Source: an uncultured SAR86 cluster bacterium (GTDB taxonomy: Bacteria; Pseudomonadota; Gammaproteobacteria; Magnimaribacterales; D2472). Taken from it: a stretch of 64,000 nucleotides of DNA. The translations under genes were made by a program, and so were the position numbers. The notes under the pieces were generated by a model that saw nothing but the letters and a program-made list of their open reading frames with translations, ran no database searches and was not told the origin of the DNA. Below are positions 17,234 through 26,632 of this stretch, piece after piece (the stretch's first letter is position 1; the number at the start of each line of letters is the position of its first letter). The DNA lies in NCBI GenBank assembly GCA_902628925.1, contig CACOPA010000003.1:1-64000 (forward strand), read 5' to 3'.

Positions 17234-18693
17234 TGTCTGATAACGTTGATATAAATGTCCGCTCAGGATACGACTCCCTATTAACAGAAATTGCCCAATA
17301 TGTTTCAGATTATGATGTTAATTCTGATTTAGCACTTGAAACAGCAAAGAATTGTTTAATCGATACAGTAGGCTGTGGTCTGCTTGCTTTAACTTTCCCT
17401 GCATGTACAAAAATGTTGGGTCCGGTAGTTCCTGGAACCGAAGTTCCTCATGGGGTAAGAGTGCCTGGTACCAACTTTTCACTTGACCCTATAAAAGGTG
17501 CTTTTGATATTGGTTGCATGATCAGATGGTTGGATTACAACGACACATGGCTTGCTGCTGAATGGGGCCATCCGTCAGATAACTTAGGTGCAATTTTAGC
17601 TGTTGCAGATTTTGTATCTCAAAAAAATATAGCAGATGGAAAAGATCCTCTAACGATGAAAGATGTTTTGCAATCTATGGTTATGGCACATGAAATTCAA
17701 GGAGTTTTGGCACTAACAAACAGTTTTAATAGAGTCGGCTTGGATCACGTTGTTTTAGTTAAGGTTGCATCAACAGCTGTTGCTACAAAATTATTGGGTG
17801 GTAATTTTGAACAAATTAGAGATGCCGTTTCTCAAGCTTGGGTTGATGGTCAAAGCTTGCGTACTTATCGTCATGCACCAAATGCGGGCTCAAGAAAAAG
17901 CTGGGCTGCTGGTGATGCTACTAGTAGAGCTGTGCGGCTAGCAATGATCACTCTAAGTGGCGAGATGGGTTATCCAAGTGTTCTTTCTGCAAAAACCTGG
18001 GGTTTTGAAGACGTGCTTTTTAATGAACAGCAACTTTCTTTATCACAGCCTTTTGCAACGTACGTAATGGAGAATGTTTTATTTAAAATTAGTTTTCCAG
18101 CTGAGTTCCATGCCCAAACAGCCGTAGAGGCTGCAGTGACCTTGCACAGTCAGGTTAAAGATAGACTTTCAGACATTCAGCAAATAGAAGTAACAACTCA
18201 TGAATCAGCCATAAGAATTATCTCAAAAGTTGGTGAGCTAAATAATCCTGCTGATCGAGATCATTGTTTGCAGTACATGATTGCCATTGGTCTAATACAT
18301 GGAGACCTGATTGCTGAGCATTATGAGGATGATGTGGCTGCAGACCCTCTAGTGGATCAGCTTAGAGAAAAGATGGTTATTAAAGAGGATAAACGTTACA
18401 CAGAAGAATATCTCGAAGCTGATAAACGCTCGATTGCCAATAAAATTCAAATCTTTTTTAATGATGGTTCTTCCACTGATGCTGTTGAAGTGGAATACCC
18501 TATTGGGCATAAAAGAAGACGTGAGGAGGGCATTCCAGTCCTTGAGAAAAAATTTAAAACCAATTTAGAAAAAATCTACGATGCTAAGCATGCTAAATCT
18601 ATTTTTGATAAGTGTTCAGATCTTGGATCTTTGAGTCAAATGTCCGTTATAGATTTCCAAGAATTATTTGCCTTAGAAAATAATCCTTTTTAG
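17233..18693 (+). CDS. prpD: 2-methylcitrate dehydratase (MmgE/PrpD family)
   Basis: This 486-residue protein, the same size as E. coli PrpD (483), dehydrates 2-methylcitrate to 2-methyl-cis-aconitate without an iron-sulfur cluster. Typical blocks are [37 protein letters not shown] with family Asp/His residues, and [23 protein letters not shown]. It is the last gene of prpBCD and ends 2 bases from the convergent acylase gene. The following hydration step needs an aconitase. AcnB, encoded at 34558, can do this in related bacteria, as no acnD/prpF is present here. Confidence 0.94.
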   Translation: MSDNVDINVRSGYDSLLTEIAQYVSDYDVNSDLALETAKNCLIDTVGCGLLALTFPACTKMLGPVVPGTEVPHGVRVPGTNFSLDPIKGAFDIGCMIRWLDYNDTWLAAEWGHPSDNLGAILAVADFVSQKNIADGKDPLTMKDVLQSMVMAHEIQGVLALTNSFNRVGLDHVVLVKVASTAVATKLLGGNFEQIRDAVSQAWVDGQSLRTYRHAPNAGSRKSWAAGDATSRAVRLAMITLSGEMGYPSVLSAKTWGFEDVLFNEQQLSLSQPFATYVMENVLFKISFPAEFHAQTAVEAAVTLHSQVKDRLSDIQQIEVTTHESAIRIISKVGELNNPADRDHCLQYMIAIGLIHGDLIAEHYEDDVAADPLVDQLREKMVIKEDKRYTEEYLEADKRSIANKIQIFFNDGSSTDAVEVEYPIGHKRRREEGIPVLEKKFKTNLEKIYDAKHAKSIFDKCSDLGSLSQMSVIDFQELFALENNPF

Positions 18694-18694
18694 A

Positions 18695-20710
18695 TCAGAA
18701 CTCTGAAGGAATAAACCTCATTGCCTCTCTGCTGAACAAAAATGTTTGGTCTGCAAAATGAGGTGAGGATTCTACTCTTGAGGAACCAAAATTATGCATC
18801 CCATAAACAAACCTATTTTTTCCCTCTTGAGCAACGATGAAAAATAATCCATCACCGCCACTCATGTCCATGCTTTGGGTTTCTTTATTAGGAACACCAT
18901 AAACAGCCCTTAAGGTATCGACAGAGCCTTGGATTGAATGAGATCTATCTCCTCTTGAGATGGTTGTAAGATCTTTCCATTCATCATCATATTGTTTATC
19001 AATTGTAGAAAATATCTTTTTGCACTCTTCAATTGCATCAAAAGTCGAAATAAGGTCTTGATTATTAAATTCAGATAACCATTCTTGAGCCATTATGCAT
19101 GAACTCATGCCGGCCAATCTATTTTGGAAATTTGTTTTGAGATCCCACGCAGATAGCGTATTTAATTTTTTTGGATTTTCTTTAATAGCTTTTTGAAGAT
19201 ACTTGAATTGTCTGGATGATTTTGAATATTGGTTATCATGCTTAAATTTATAAAACTCTTCATAGTTAAAAATTATCTCAGATTCTAAAATTTCATTTGC
19301 CCTAAACGACCTATTAGTAAGTCTGGTCTCAAAATCTACATCAGGATAATTATCTTTTAATTCTTTTGAGAATTTTCCCATCACATAGAAAGGATCTTGA
19401 TTCGTGCTTTGAATCCATCCGTTATCAGGGTTTACATAAGTTGGTAGATCTAAAACTAAATCTTGCAAGGGCAAATTTTTTGATTTCGAAGTTGTAATGA
19501 TTGTCCTAGATAAAGTTGGGTTATCCCTTTTTGGAATCATGCCATTATAAAAATATCCAATATTTTGTTCTCGATCCATTACTACAAAATTAAAACTTGG
19601 AATTTTTCTCTGAATAATCTTTTCTTTAAATTCATTAACTGAGCTAGATAAATTCAACTCAAACCATCCAAGGGTTTCACCAAAATAATTATCTGTTGAA
19701 TGACTGATAGCAAACTTATTTCCTTCTATCTCAATGACAGGTCCAAAATCAGAGTACTGGAAGTCTCGCTTAACATTAATCGTTAAGATATTAAGTAGCC
19801 TTATTCGCAATGAATCTTTTTCCGTAACAAAATCTTTCCAGCTATCATCGACCTTATACTGATTAGTATTATTAGGATTTATTTCTAGTTTATAGATATC
19901 AAATATATCTGGTCTATTTACCGTTGCACCCCATCCAATGTTTTTATTGAAACCCACATTGATTAAAAAAGACCCAGGAAAATTTCCACCATGAGCTTGC
20001 CAACCTTCACCACTACTGACATTTAATTCATACCATCCAACAGGTCCTGATAAAGGTTGATGAGAATTAATCATTAGATAGGAACTATTAGGAATAGTTT
20101 TTTTTCCATTAACTGCAATTGCATTTGAACCGGTCGGCACCTCAGCAGATTTTTCAAAGTTATTTAATGACTCGATTTCCCTAAAAAGTCCAGCAAATAA
20201 AAGATGTTGTATGTGCGAACCCAAGAGCACGTCCCGAATACTTACGGGATGCATTTTTCTGTTTACTTTAGCTGGATTCTGTTTGGCAAAATAATTAATC
20301 CCGTCAACATAGCCTTTGGCAAGGTCAATGATTTCTGATGGAAGTTGAGCTAAGCCATTCTCATCATATTTTTCATGAATTTTTAGAAGTCTTATAAGGT
20401 AATCAGTGGTTGCTCCGTCAATTCCATTTTTTATACCGTTTTCACCTTTATATAGGGGCATAAGCTGAACTAGATCTTCATAAGCATCATCAGCATGCAC
20501 ATAACCAATACCAAAAGCTATATCCTTATTTGTTGCTCCTTTGATGTGAGGTACTCCCCAAAAATCTCTATTGATTTCATAGGAGTAATTGTTGATATCA
20601 ACATTTATTGGTTGAAACTGAGCGCAAGATTGGAATACAACCATGCACAAAATTATCATGAAATGAGCTATTGGTTTTTTATAGAAAGACACAATATAAA
20701 TTCTATACAT
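18695..20710 (-). CDS. Penicillin-acylase-family lipoprotein (N-terminal nucleophile hydrolase)
   Basis: This 671-residue predicted amidohydrolase is of the family that includes penicillin G acylase and acyl-homoserine-lactone acylases. The N-terminus has a hydrophobic stretch ending FQSC-A, so it is probably a lipoprotein anchored at Cys29, although the -3 Phe is atypical. The motif RDFWGVPHIKG starts the alpha chain. The autocatalytic nucleophile is Ser195 in PTGSNAIAVNG, where cleavage would free the beta chain. DIFDIYKLEIN and the C-terminal HNFGSSRVESSPHFADQ also fit. It is shorter than typical PvdQ-type acylases (about 760). The substrate amide is unknown; quorum-signal or peptide amides are possible. 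Confidence 0.85.
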   Translation of the reverse strand: MYRIYIVSFYKKPIAHFMIILCMVVFQSCAQFQPINVDINNYSYEINRDFWGVPHIKGATNKDIAFGIGYVHADDAYEDLVQLMPLYKGENGIKNGIDGATTDYLIRLLKIHEKYDENGLAQLPSEIIDLAKGYVDGINYFAKQNPAKVNRKMHPVSIRDVLLGSHIQHLLFAGLFREIESLNNFEKSAEVPTGSNAIAVNGKKTIPNSSYLMINSHQPLSGPVGWYELNVSSGEGWQAHGGNFPGSFLINVGFNKNIGWGATVNRPDIFDIYKLEINPNNTNQYKVDDSWKDFVTEKDSLRIRLLNILTINVKRDFQYSDFGPVIEIEGNKFAISHSTDNYFGETLGWFELNLSSSVNEFKEKIIQRKIPSFNFVVMDREQNIGYFYNGMIPKRDNPTLSRTIITTSKSKNLPLQDLVLDLPTYVNPDNGWIQSTNQDPFYVMGKFSKELKDNYPDVDFETRLTNRSFRANEILESEIIFNYEEFYKFKHDNQYSKSSRQFKYLQKAIKENPKKLNTLSAWDLKTNFQNRLAGMSSCIMAQEWLSEFNNQDLISTFDAIEECKKIFSTIDKQYDDEWKDLTTISRGDRSHSIQGSVDTLRAVYGVPNKETQSMDMSGGDGLFFIVAQEGKNRFVYGMHNFGSSRVESSPHFADQTFLFSREAMRFIPSEF

Positions 20711-20721
20711 TTTTATTAAGC

Positions 20722-21411
20722 ATGAGTAAAAATATTCTAATTATTGGTGGCAACTCAGAGATCGGCAAACATTTAGGAAAACTTTGTCATAAGGACGGTT
20801 ATTCTATATTTGTTACGTCCAGGTCAGGACAAACTGAAATTGAAGGGACTCAAATTCAATGTGATCCATTAGGGGACTTATCAGTTTTAGATGAGCTTCC
20901 AGAATCATTGGATGGATTTGTATATTGTCCTGGCACCATTAATTTAAAGTCTCTCCAACGAATGACCCTGGATGATTTACAAAACGATATGAATATAAAT
21001 TTTTTTGGTGCCTTTAATACCTTCAAGCACGTACTTTCAAAACTTAAAAAGGATAATGGTGCATCAGCAGTATTCTTTTCAACAGTTGCAGCCCAAACAG
21101 GAATGACATTTCATTCATCAATAGCTGCTGCGAAAGGAGCCCTAGAATCTTTTGCAAAAGCATCTGCAGCTGAATTAGCACCTAGATTAGCAATCAATGT
21201 GATTGCTCCTTCAATTACCAAAACACCCATGGCATCTAATTTGCTTTCAGATGATAAAAAGATTGATGCTTCTGCTGATAGACACCCCTTGAAGGAAATT
21301 GGAAGTCCTGAACAAGTAGCCAAAACTGCTAGATTTCTGCTGGATGCTAAAGAGAACTGGATTACTGGTCAGATTGTTAATCAAGACGGTGGCATGTCAA
21401 CGTTAAAGTAG
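20722..21411 (+). CDS. Short-chain dehydrogenase/reductase lacking the catalytic Tyr
   Basis: This 229-residue Rossmann-fold protein starts at ATG 20722. An in-frame start further up would lie inside the divergent acylase gene. The cofactor loop is GGNSEIGK, and the active-site Ser lies in FFSTVAAQTG. The place of the YxxxK motif reads IAAAK, so Lys is kept and Tyr is replaced by Ile. This variant recurs in a subgroup of SDRs with the pattern AAAKGA[LV]E. The C-terminal VNQDGGMSTLK is normal. It diverges from the acylase with 11 bases between starts. The reaction is unknown and may not be a classical oxidoreduction. Confidence 0.85.
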   Translation: MSKNILIIGGNSEIGKHLGKLCHKDGYSIFVTSRSGQTEIEGTQIQCDPLGDLSVLDELPESLDGFVYCPGTINLKSLQRMTLDDLQNDMNINFFGAFNTFKHVLSKLKKDNGASAVFFSTVAAQTGMTFHSSIAAAKGALESFAKASAAELAPRLAINVIAPSITKTPMASNLLSDDKKIDASADRHPLKEIGSPEQVAKTARFLLDAKENWITGQIVNQDGGMSTLK

Positions 21412-21431
21412 GGCTATAACTTAAATTGGAC

Positions 21432-21437
21432 TATAAT
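21432..21437 (+). promoter_or_regulatory. Possible -10 element for aroC
   Basis: A perfect TATAAT ends 7 bases before the aroC ATG. No ribosome-binding site is visible, so a near-leaderless message is predicted. No good -35 is seen at the expected spacing. Confidence 0.4.
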
Positions 21438-21444
21438 CACGTCC

Positions 21445-22524
21445 ATGTCAGGTAACACATACGGAAAAATATTCACTGTTTCGACTTTTGGCGAGAGTCA
21501 TGGAACAGCCATGGGCTGCATTATCGATGGGTGTCCACCTAACATAGCTATCTCAGAAACTGACATTCAGCATGATCTTGATCGAAGAAGGCCAGGTCAA
21601 TCTGACGTTACTACTCAAAGAAAAGAAGATGACAAAGTTAAGATTCTTTCAGGTGTATTTGAGGGAAAAACCACCGGAACGCCTATTGGCCTAATTATCT
21701 TTAATGAAGATCAAAGATCGCATGACTATTCAAATATAAAAGATGTTTTTAGACCTAATCATGCTGATATTACTTATCAAGGTAAGTATGGAATAAGAGA
21801 CTATCGTGGAGGCGGCAGGGCGAGCGCCAGAGAAACATCAATGCGAGTCGCAGCTGGAGCTGTTGCCAAAAAGGTGCTCAAAGAAAAAGGCATTGTCATT
21901 AATTCTTGGGTCCAGCAAATTGGTGAAATTAAAGCAGAGAATTTCAGTAATAACTCTTCAAATAAATATAATTTTTGCGACGAATCAAAACTGCCAGAGC
22001 TAGATGAATTATTTAATCAGCTTATTGATGATGGTGATTCAGTTGGAGCTGAGTTAGGAGTCAAAATTTCTGGTTGTAAAATTGGTCTCGGCGAACCAGT
22101 TTTTGATAAATTAGATGCAGAGCTTGCAAAAGCAATAGTTTCAATCAATGCTGTTAAAAGCGTATCTTTTGGGAATGCAGATCTATTTTTATCAAAAAAA
22201 GGCTCAGAGGTAAGGGATGAAATGAACTCTGATGGTTATCTCTCCAATAATTCTGGTGGGATTCTTGGAGGAATTTCTTCTGGTCAAGATATCGACCTTT
22301 CATTTATTATCAAGCCAACCTCAAGCATTGCATCAAAATCAAAAGCTGTGGATGTGGATGGCAACGAAGTATCGCTTGAGGTCAAAGGAAGGCATGATCC
22401 ATGTGTTGCAATAAGAGCAGTTCCCATTGCAGAAGCTATGTGTGCTCTTTGTATTCTTGATCATTATCTAAGAAATGCTGCTCAATGCTCTGATGTAAAC
22501 CAAAAGCTTCCTTTTAATTCCTGA
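21445..22524 (+). CDS. aroC: Chorismate synthase
   Basis: This 359-residue enzyme converts EPSP to chorismate using reduced FMN, the last common step to aromatic amino acids. Family signatures are [16 protein letters not shown] at the N-terminus and [22 protein letters not shown] in the middle. The latter is followed by [20 protein letters not shown], which carries active-site Arg residues. Length equals E. coli AroC. It opens a long biosynthetic run, and its product feeds the trpF-trpB-trpA branch encoded about 7 kb further on. Its TGA overlaps the leuC ATG by one base. Confidence 0.97.
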   Translation: MSGNTYGKIFTVSTFGESHGTAMGCIIDGCPPNIAISETDIQHDLDRRRPGQSDVTTQRKEDDKVKILSGVFEGKTTGTPIGLIIFNEDQRSHDYSNIKDVFRPNHADITYQGKYGIRDYRGGGRASARETSMRVAAGAVAKKVLKEKGIVINSWVQQIGEIKAENFSNNSSNKYNFCDESKLPELDELFNQLIDDGDSVGAELGVKISGCKIGLGEPVFDKLDAELAKAIVSINAVKSVSFGNADLFLSKKGSEVRDEMNSDGYLSNNSGGILGGISSGQDIDLSFIIKPTSSIASKSKAVDVDGNEVSLEVKGRHDPCVAIRAVPIAEAMCALCILDHYLRNAAQCSDVNQKLPFNS

Positions 22525-23915
22525 TGAAAACCCTTTATGACAAGTTATGGGATGACCATGTCGTAGAAGATCTAGGATCAGGTGATCACCTTGTTTATAT
22601 CGATCGACACTTTCTTCATGAGGTTACATCTCCACAAGCATTTGACGGGATCAGCAAAAAAAATCTAAAGCCTTGGAGACTTGCTGCCAATATTGCAATT
22701 CCTGATCACAATGTTCCCACAGCAAGGGGTCAAAACTTTGAACTTGAATCCATTGAGGATGAGGTATCAAAAATTCAGATTATAGAGCTTGATAGAAATT
22801 GTAATAAATTTGATATCCCGCAATTTGATATCAATTCAGAAAAACAGGGGATAGTTCATGTTGTTGGTCCTGAAAATGGCTTCACTTTACCAGGCATGAC
22901 GATAGTATGCGGAGATTCTCATACCTCAACACATGGAGCATTTGCTGCTCTATCAATGGGAATTGGCACCTCAGAGGTAGAACATGTTTTAGCTACACAA
23001 TGCTTAAGAATTAAAAAGCTTAAGAACTTTAGAATTAATCTATTAGGTTGTCCTCGAGATGATGTTACTTCCAAGGATGTTATTTTATATGTGATCCGAT
23101 CAATCGGAACCGATGGGGGAACAGGACATGCCATTGAATTTAGCGGAGACTATATCTCATCTCTTTCAATGGAATCTCGAATGACTATTTGCAATATGTC
23201 TATCGAAGCAGGAGCTAAGGTTGGCTTAATTGCTTTCGATAAAATTACAGAATCTTACCTATCTGACAAGGTGCAGCTAGATAAAAGTGAATATGATAAA
23301 GCGCTAGAATACTGGAAAAGTCTTTCTTCAGATTCAAACGCAAAGTTTGATAAGGAAATAGAAATTGATGTTTCCAAAATTAAGCCACAGGTCTCCTGGG
23401 GAACCTCTCCTGAAATGACAAGCGACTATGACTCATGTGTTCCCGAACTAGATCAAAATAGTGATAAATATTCAACTTATAAAAAGGCAATTGAATATAT
23501 GGGTCTAAAAGAAAGAGAAAAATTATCTGATCTTACTTTTAATAAAGTATTTGTTGGTTCATGTACTAATTCAAGAATAGAAGATCTAAGGTTAGTAGCA
23601 GCTGAGATTAAAGACAAAAGAATTTCAGAAAGTATTGAGGAGGCTTTGATTGTTCCAGGTTCTGGTCAAGTAAAGTTACAAGCTGAAAAAGAAGGCCTTG
23701 ATAAAATTTTTATTGAAGCAGGCTTTAGTTGGAGGGATCCCGGTTGTTCAATGTGTTTGGGGATGAACGAGGATAAATTATCTCCCGGTGACAGATGTGC
23801 ATCTACATCTAATAGAAATTTTGAAGGCCGGCAAGGACATATGGGAAGAACACACCTGGTAAGCCCCATGATGGCAGCAAGAATAGCTATCCATGGAGGA
23901 ATTCCGCATGAGTGA
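22524..23915 (+). CDS. leuC: 3-isopropylmalate dehydratase, large subunit
   Basis: This 463-residue subunit of isopropylmalate isomerase (leucine synthesis) belongs to the aconitase superfamily. The N-terminal block LYDKLWDDHVV is LeuC-specific. GDSHTSTHGAFAALSMGIGTSEVEHV is the substrate loop. The 4Fe-4S ligands are the Cys in FVGSCTNSR and the two in DPGCSMCLGMN. Length matches the bacterial form (466). It overlaps leuD by 8 bases and aroC by one, so coupling is likely. Confidence 0.97.
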   Translation: MKTLYDKLWDDHVVEDLGSGDHLVYIDRHFLHEVTSPQAFDGISKKNLKPWRLAANIAIPDHNVPTARGQNFELESIEDEVSKIQIIELDRNCNKFDIPQFDINSEKQGIVHVVGPENGFTLPGMTIVCGDSHTSTHGAFAALSMGIGTSEVEHVLATQCLRIKKLKNFRINLLGCPRDDVTSKDVILYVIRSIGTDGGTGHAIEFSGDYISSLSMESRMTICNMSIEAGAKVGLIAFDKITESYLSDKVQLDKSEYDKALEYWKSLSSDSNAKFDKEIEIDVSKIKPQVSWGTSPEMTSDYDSCVPELDQNSDKYSTYKKAIEYMGLKEREKLSDLTFNKVFVGSCTNSRIEDLRLVAAEIKDKRISESIEEALIVPGSGQVKLQAEKEGLDKIFIEAGFSWRDPGCSMCLGMNEDKLSPGDRCASTSNRNFEGRQGHMGRTHLVSPMMAARIAIHGGIPHE

Positions 23916-24534
23916 GTTTAAAAATATTTCAGGGGTTGCCTGCATCCTTGATATAGATAACATTGATACTGATCAAATTATTCCTACCGAGTACCTTAAG
24001 TCTATAAAGAAATTTGGATTTGGAGAATTTTTGTTTGATGGATGGAGATATCACGATATTGCAAATATTAATACTCCAACTTCATCGAGATCACTAAATC
24101 AAGATTTTATTTTGAATCAAGCGCCATTCAACGAATCAAAAATTATTATCACAGGTAAAAATTTTGGATGTGGGTCTAGTAGAGAACATGCAGTTTGGGC
24201 ACTACGTGATTTTGGTATAGAAACAGTTATAGCAGAGTCTTTTGGCGATATTTTTTATAATAATTGTTTTAAGAATGGAGTTCTTCCAATAGCCCTTAAC
24301 CAAGATAAACTTTTAATGGTGAAAGACCATGTGAGCAATGAATCAAAACTTCACATCAGCCTTGTAGATAAGAACATTGTCATCAAAAATGAAAGAATAG
24401 CTTTTGAAGTTGATTCTGGGATGCTAGACATGATTATTACAGGTCAGGATGAGGTGGATATTACCTTATCAATTTCTGACAAGATCAAATCTTATGAATC
24501 TAATAGATTGAAACATAAACCTTGGCTTAATTAA
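23908..24534 (+). CDS. leuD: 3-isopropylmalate dehydratase, small subunit
   Basis: This 208-residue swivel subunit pairs with LeuC. The motifs NIDTDQIIPTEYLK and NFGCGSSREHAVWALRDFGI, with the conserved FGDIFYNNCFKNGVLPI, identify it. The start is set at ATG 23908, because GGAGGA lies seven bases before it within the end of leuC. The alternative ATG at 23893 would add five residues and lose this spacing. leuB follows after 4 bases. Confidence 0.96.
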   Translation: MSEFKNISGVACILDIDNIDTDQIIPTEYLKSIKKFGFGEFLFDGWRYHDIANINTPTSSRSLNQDFILNQAPFNESKIIITGKNFGCGSSREHAVWALRDFGIETVIAESFGDIFYNNCFKNGVLPIALNQDKLLMVKDHVSNESKLHISLVDKNIVIKNERIAFEVDSGMLDMIITGQDEVDITLSISDKIKSYESNRLKHKPWLN

Positions 24535-24538
24535 GTAA

Positions 24539-25609
24539 ATGAAGAAGATATTAGCATTACCTGGAGATGGAATTGGTGCTGAAGTAATGGAATCTGCGCT
24601 TGAAGTTCTTGATTACTTGATGACCAGAGATAATCTTGATTTACAAGTTAATCACAAGTCAGTTGGGGGAACCTCATATGAAGAGCATGGGTTGCCTATT
24701 ACTGATGAAGCTCTTTCATTGGCAAAAGATTCAGATGCAATTCTTTTTGGTGCCGTTGGGGCTCCGAAATGGGACTCTTTGGAATGGGATAAAAGGCCTG
24801 AGCAAGCACTTTTGACTTTAAGAAAAGAGCTCGATTTATTTGCAAATCTACGTCCAGCCTTTCTATTTAATGAGCTCGCAGATGCATCTTCTCTTAAAAA
24901 AGGGGTTATTGAGGATTTAGATATTTTAATTGTCCGTGAACTAACTGGCGGACTATATTTTGGTGAACCAAGAGGCATTGATAAATCAGTTACCCCAGCA
25001 TTTGGCTTTAATACAATGCGATATGATGCTGACGAAATTAATCGAATAGCTAAAATTGCATTTGAGGCTAGCCAAAAAAGAAAAAATAAAGTTTGCTCAG
25101 TTGATAAAGCCAATGTTCTTGAAGTTTCTAGATTTTGGAGAGAAACAGTAACCGACTTACATAATAAAAACTTTTCTAGCCAAGAACTTTCTCACATGCT
25201 CGCAGACAATGCTGCCATGCAGTTGGTCATAGACCCTACTCAATTCGATGTAATTTTAGCTTCAAACTTATTTGGGGATATTCTTTCAGATATTGCTGCT
25301 ACATTAACAGGATCAATTGGGATGCTTCCTTCAGCTTCATTAAATGAGAAAAATGTAGGTATGTATGAGCCATGTCATGGAAGCGCTCCTGATATTGCAG
25401 GCAAAGATTTAGCTAATCCTCTGGCGATGATTTTGTCTTTATCGATGGCTTTTAGGTATTCTCTTAATTTAGATAGCCTTGCTGATGAACTTGATAAGGC
25501 TGTACGTTGTCTAATTTCTAATGGAGCAAGGACTAAAGATATAGCTAATGAGAGTACTTTTTTAAAAACTTCTGAAGTAGCTAAAGAACTTATCGAGATT
25601 CTTAAATGA
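24539..25609 (+). CDS. leuB: 3-isopropylmalate dehydrogenase
   Basis: This 356-residue NAD-dependent enzyme oxidises and decarboxylates 3-isopropylmalate. It opens with LALPGDGIGAEVM and contains LLTLRKELDLFANLRP and the Tyr/Lys active-site segment RELTGGLYFGEPRG. ASNLFGDILSDIAATLTGSIGMLPSAS supplies metal-binding Asp residues, and EPCHGSAPDIAGK ends the core. leuC, leuD and leuB are together, but leuA is not in the window. The stop overlaps the asd ATG. Confidence 0.97.
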   Translation: MKKILALPGDGIGAEVMESALEVLDYLMTRDNLDLQVNHKSVGGTSYEEHGLPITDEALSLAKDSDAILFGAVGAPKWDSLEWDKRPEQALLTLRKELDLFANLRPAFLFNELADASSLKKGVIEDLDILIVRELTGGLYFGEPRGIDKSVTPAFGFNTMRYDADEINRIAKIAFEASQKRKNKVCSVDKANVLEVSRFWRETVTDLHNKNFSSQELSHMLADNAAMQLVIDPTQFDVILASNLFGDILSDIAATLTGSIGMLPSASLNEKNVGMYEPCHGSAPDIAGKDLANPLAMILSLSMAFRYSLNLDSLADELDKAVRCLISNGARTKDIANESTFLKTSEVAKELIEILK

Positions 25610-26631
25610 AAGCAATAAATTTAGGCATTGTTGGGGCAACGGGAATGGTTGGTCGAAAGCTATTAGATTTATTAGCTAAAAGAGATTTTCCAATTAATAA
25701 ACTTTCTTTATTTGGAAAAAGTACTGTTGGTGAATCCGTATTATTTGGCTCAGAAAAGCAAATTATTGAGCCCTTAAATAAGGATTCGTTTAATGGTTTA
25801 GATTTAACAATTTTTAGCGCCGGCTCATCAGTAGCAAGAAAATTTTGTTACGAAGCTATAAATCAAGATAATTATGTAATCGATTTGTCTTCTGAGTTTA
25901 GATATCAGGAAGATGTCCCGCTCATTGTCCCAGAAATAAACGGAGGAATAATTGACGACCTAAAGCAACCAACACTCATAGCTAATCCTAATTGTACATC
26001 TGCTCAACTGCTTATGGCCTTAAAGCCAATTCATGACTTGGCAGAGATAGACCATTTTGATTTAGCAACCTATCAAGCGGTTTCAGGGACTGGAAAGGCA
26101 GGTGTAGAAGAACTTCGTCAGGAAATATTCTCAAAAGAATCTACCGAAATTCAAAAGGTCTATCCAAAACAAATAGCTTTCAATGCAATCCCTCAATGCG
26201 ACATATTTTTAGATGATTACTATACAAAAGAAGAGATGAAAGTGGTTTGGGAAACTCAAAAAATTATGGATCCAAAAATAAGTGTCAATGCAACATGTGT
26301 CAGGGTCCCTGTTTTTAATGGACATTCTGAAGCTCTATTTATTAAAACCAAAAATTTTGTTACTAGAGAAGAAGTTTTAAAAGCTCTTAATAATTTTAAT
26401 GGGGTTACAGTAATAGATAATCCTGATTTACAAGAGTATCCAACACCCCTTGAGCATGCAAATGATACTGAGGAGGTTTATGTAGGCAGAGTAAGAAGTA
26501 AAGATATGCATGATCATGGGTTGATATCTTTATGGATTGTTGCTGATAATGTTTATGGAAAAGGAGCGGCACTCAATGCAATTCAAATTGCTGAGAGATT
26601 GTTAAATAATAACTCTTTAAAGAGAAATTAA
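25606..26631 (+). CDS. asd: Aspartate-semialdehyde dehydrogenase
   Basis: This 341-residue NADPH enzyme reduces aspartyl phosphate to the semialdehyde for lysine, threonine, methionine and diaminopimelate. The N-terminal GIVGATGMVGRKLL binds NADP, Cys130 in NPNCTSAQ is the nucleophile, and YQAVSGTGKAGVEEL follows. Overlap with leuB and the downstream fimV-truA-trpF order match Pseudomonas. The upstream kinase of the pathway, lysC, is at 56252 and unlinked to this operon. Confidence 0.97.
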   Translation: MKAINLGIVGATGMVGRKLLDLLAKRDFPINKLSLFGKSTVGESVLFGSEKQIIEPLNKDSFNGLDLTIFSAGSSVARKFCYEAINQDNYVIDLSSEFRYQEDVPLIVPEINGGIIDDLKQPTLIANPNCTSAQLLMALKPIHDLAEIDHFDLATYQAVSGTGKAGVEELRQEIFSKESTEIQKVYPKQIAFNAIPQCDIFLDDYYTKEEMKVVWETQKIMDPKISVNATCVRVPVFNGHSEALFIKTKNFVTREEVLKALNNFNGVTVIDNPDLQEYPTPLEHANDTEEVYVGRVRSKDMHDHGLISLWIVADNVYGKGAALNAIQIAERLLNNNSLKRN

Positions 26632-26632
26632 A

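Noticed and set aside
24652..25113. Open frame of 153 codons on the minus strand opposite leuB
   Set aside because: It is fully inside a certain gene, its sequence is low in family-like features, and it mirrors the leuB codon pattern.
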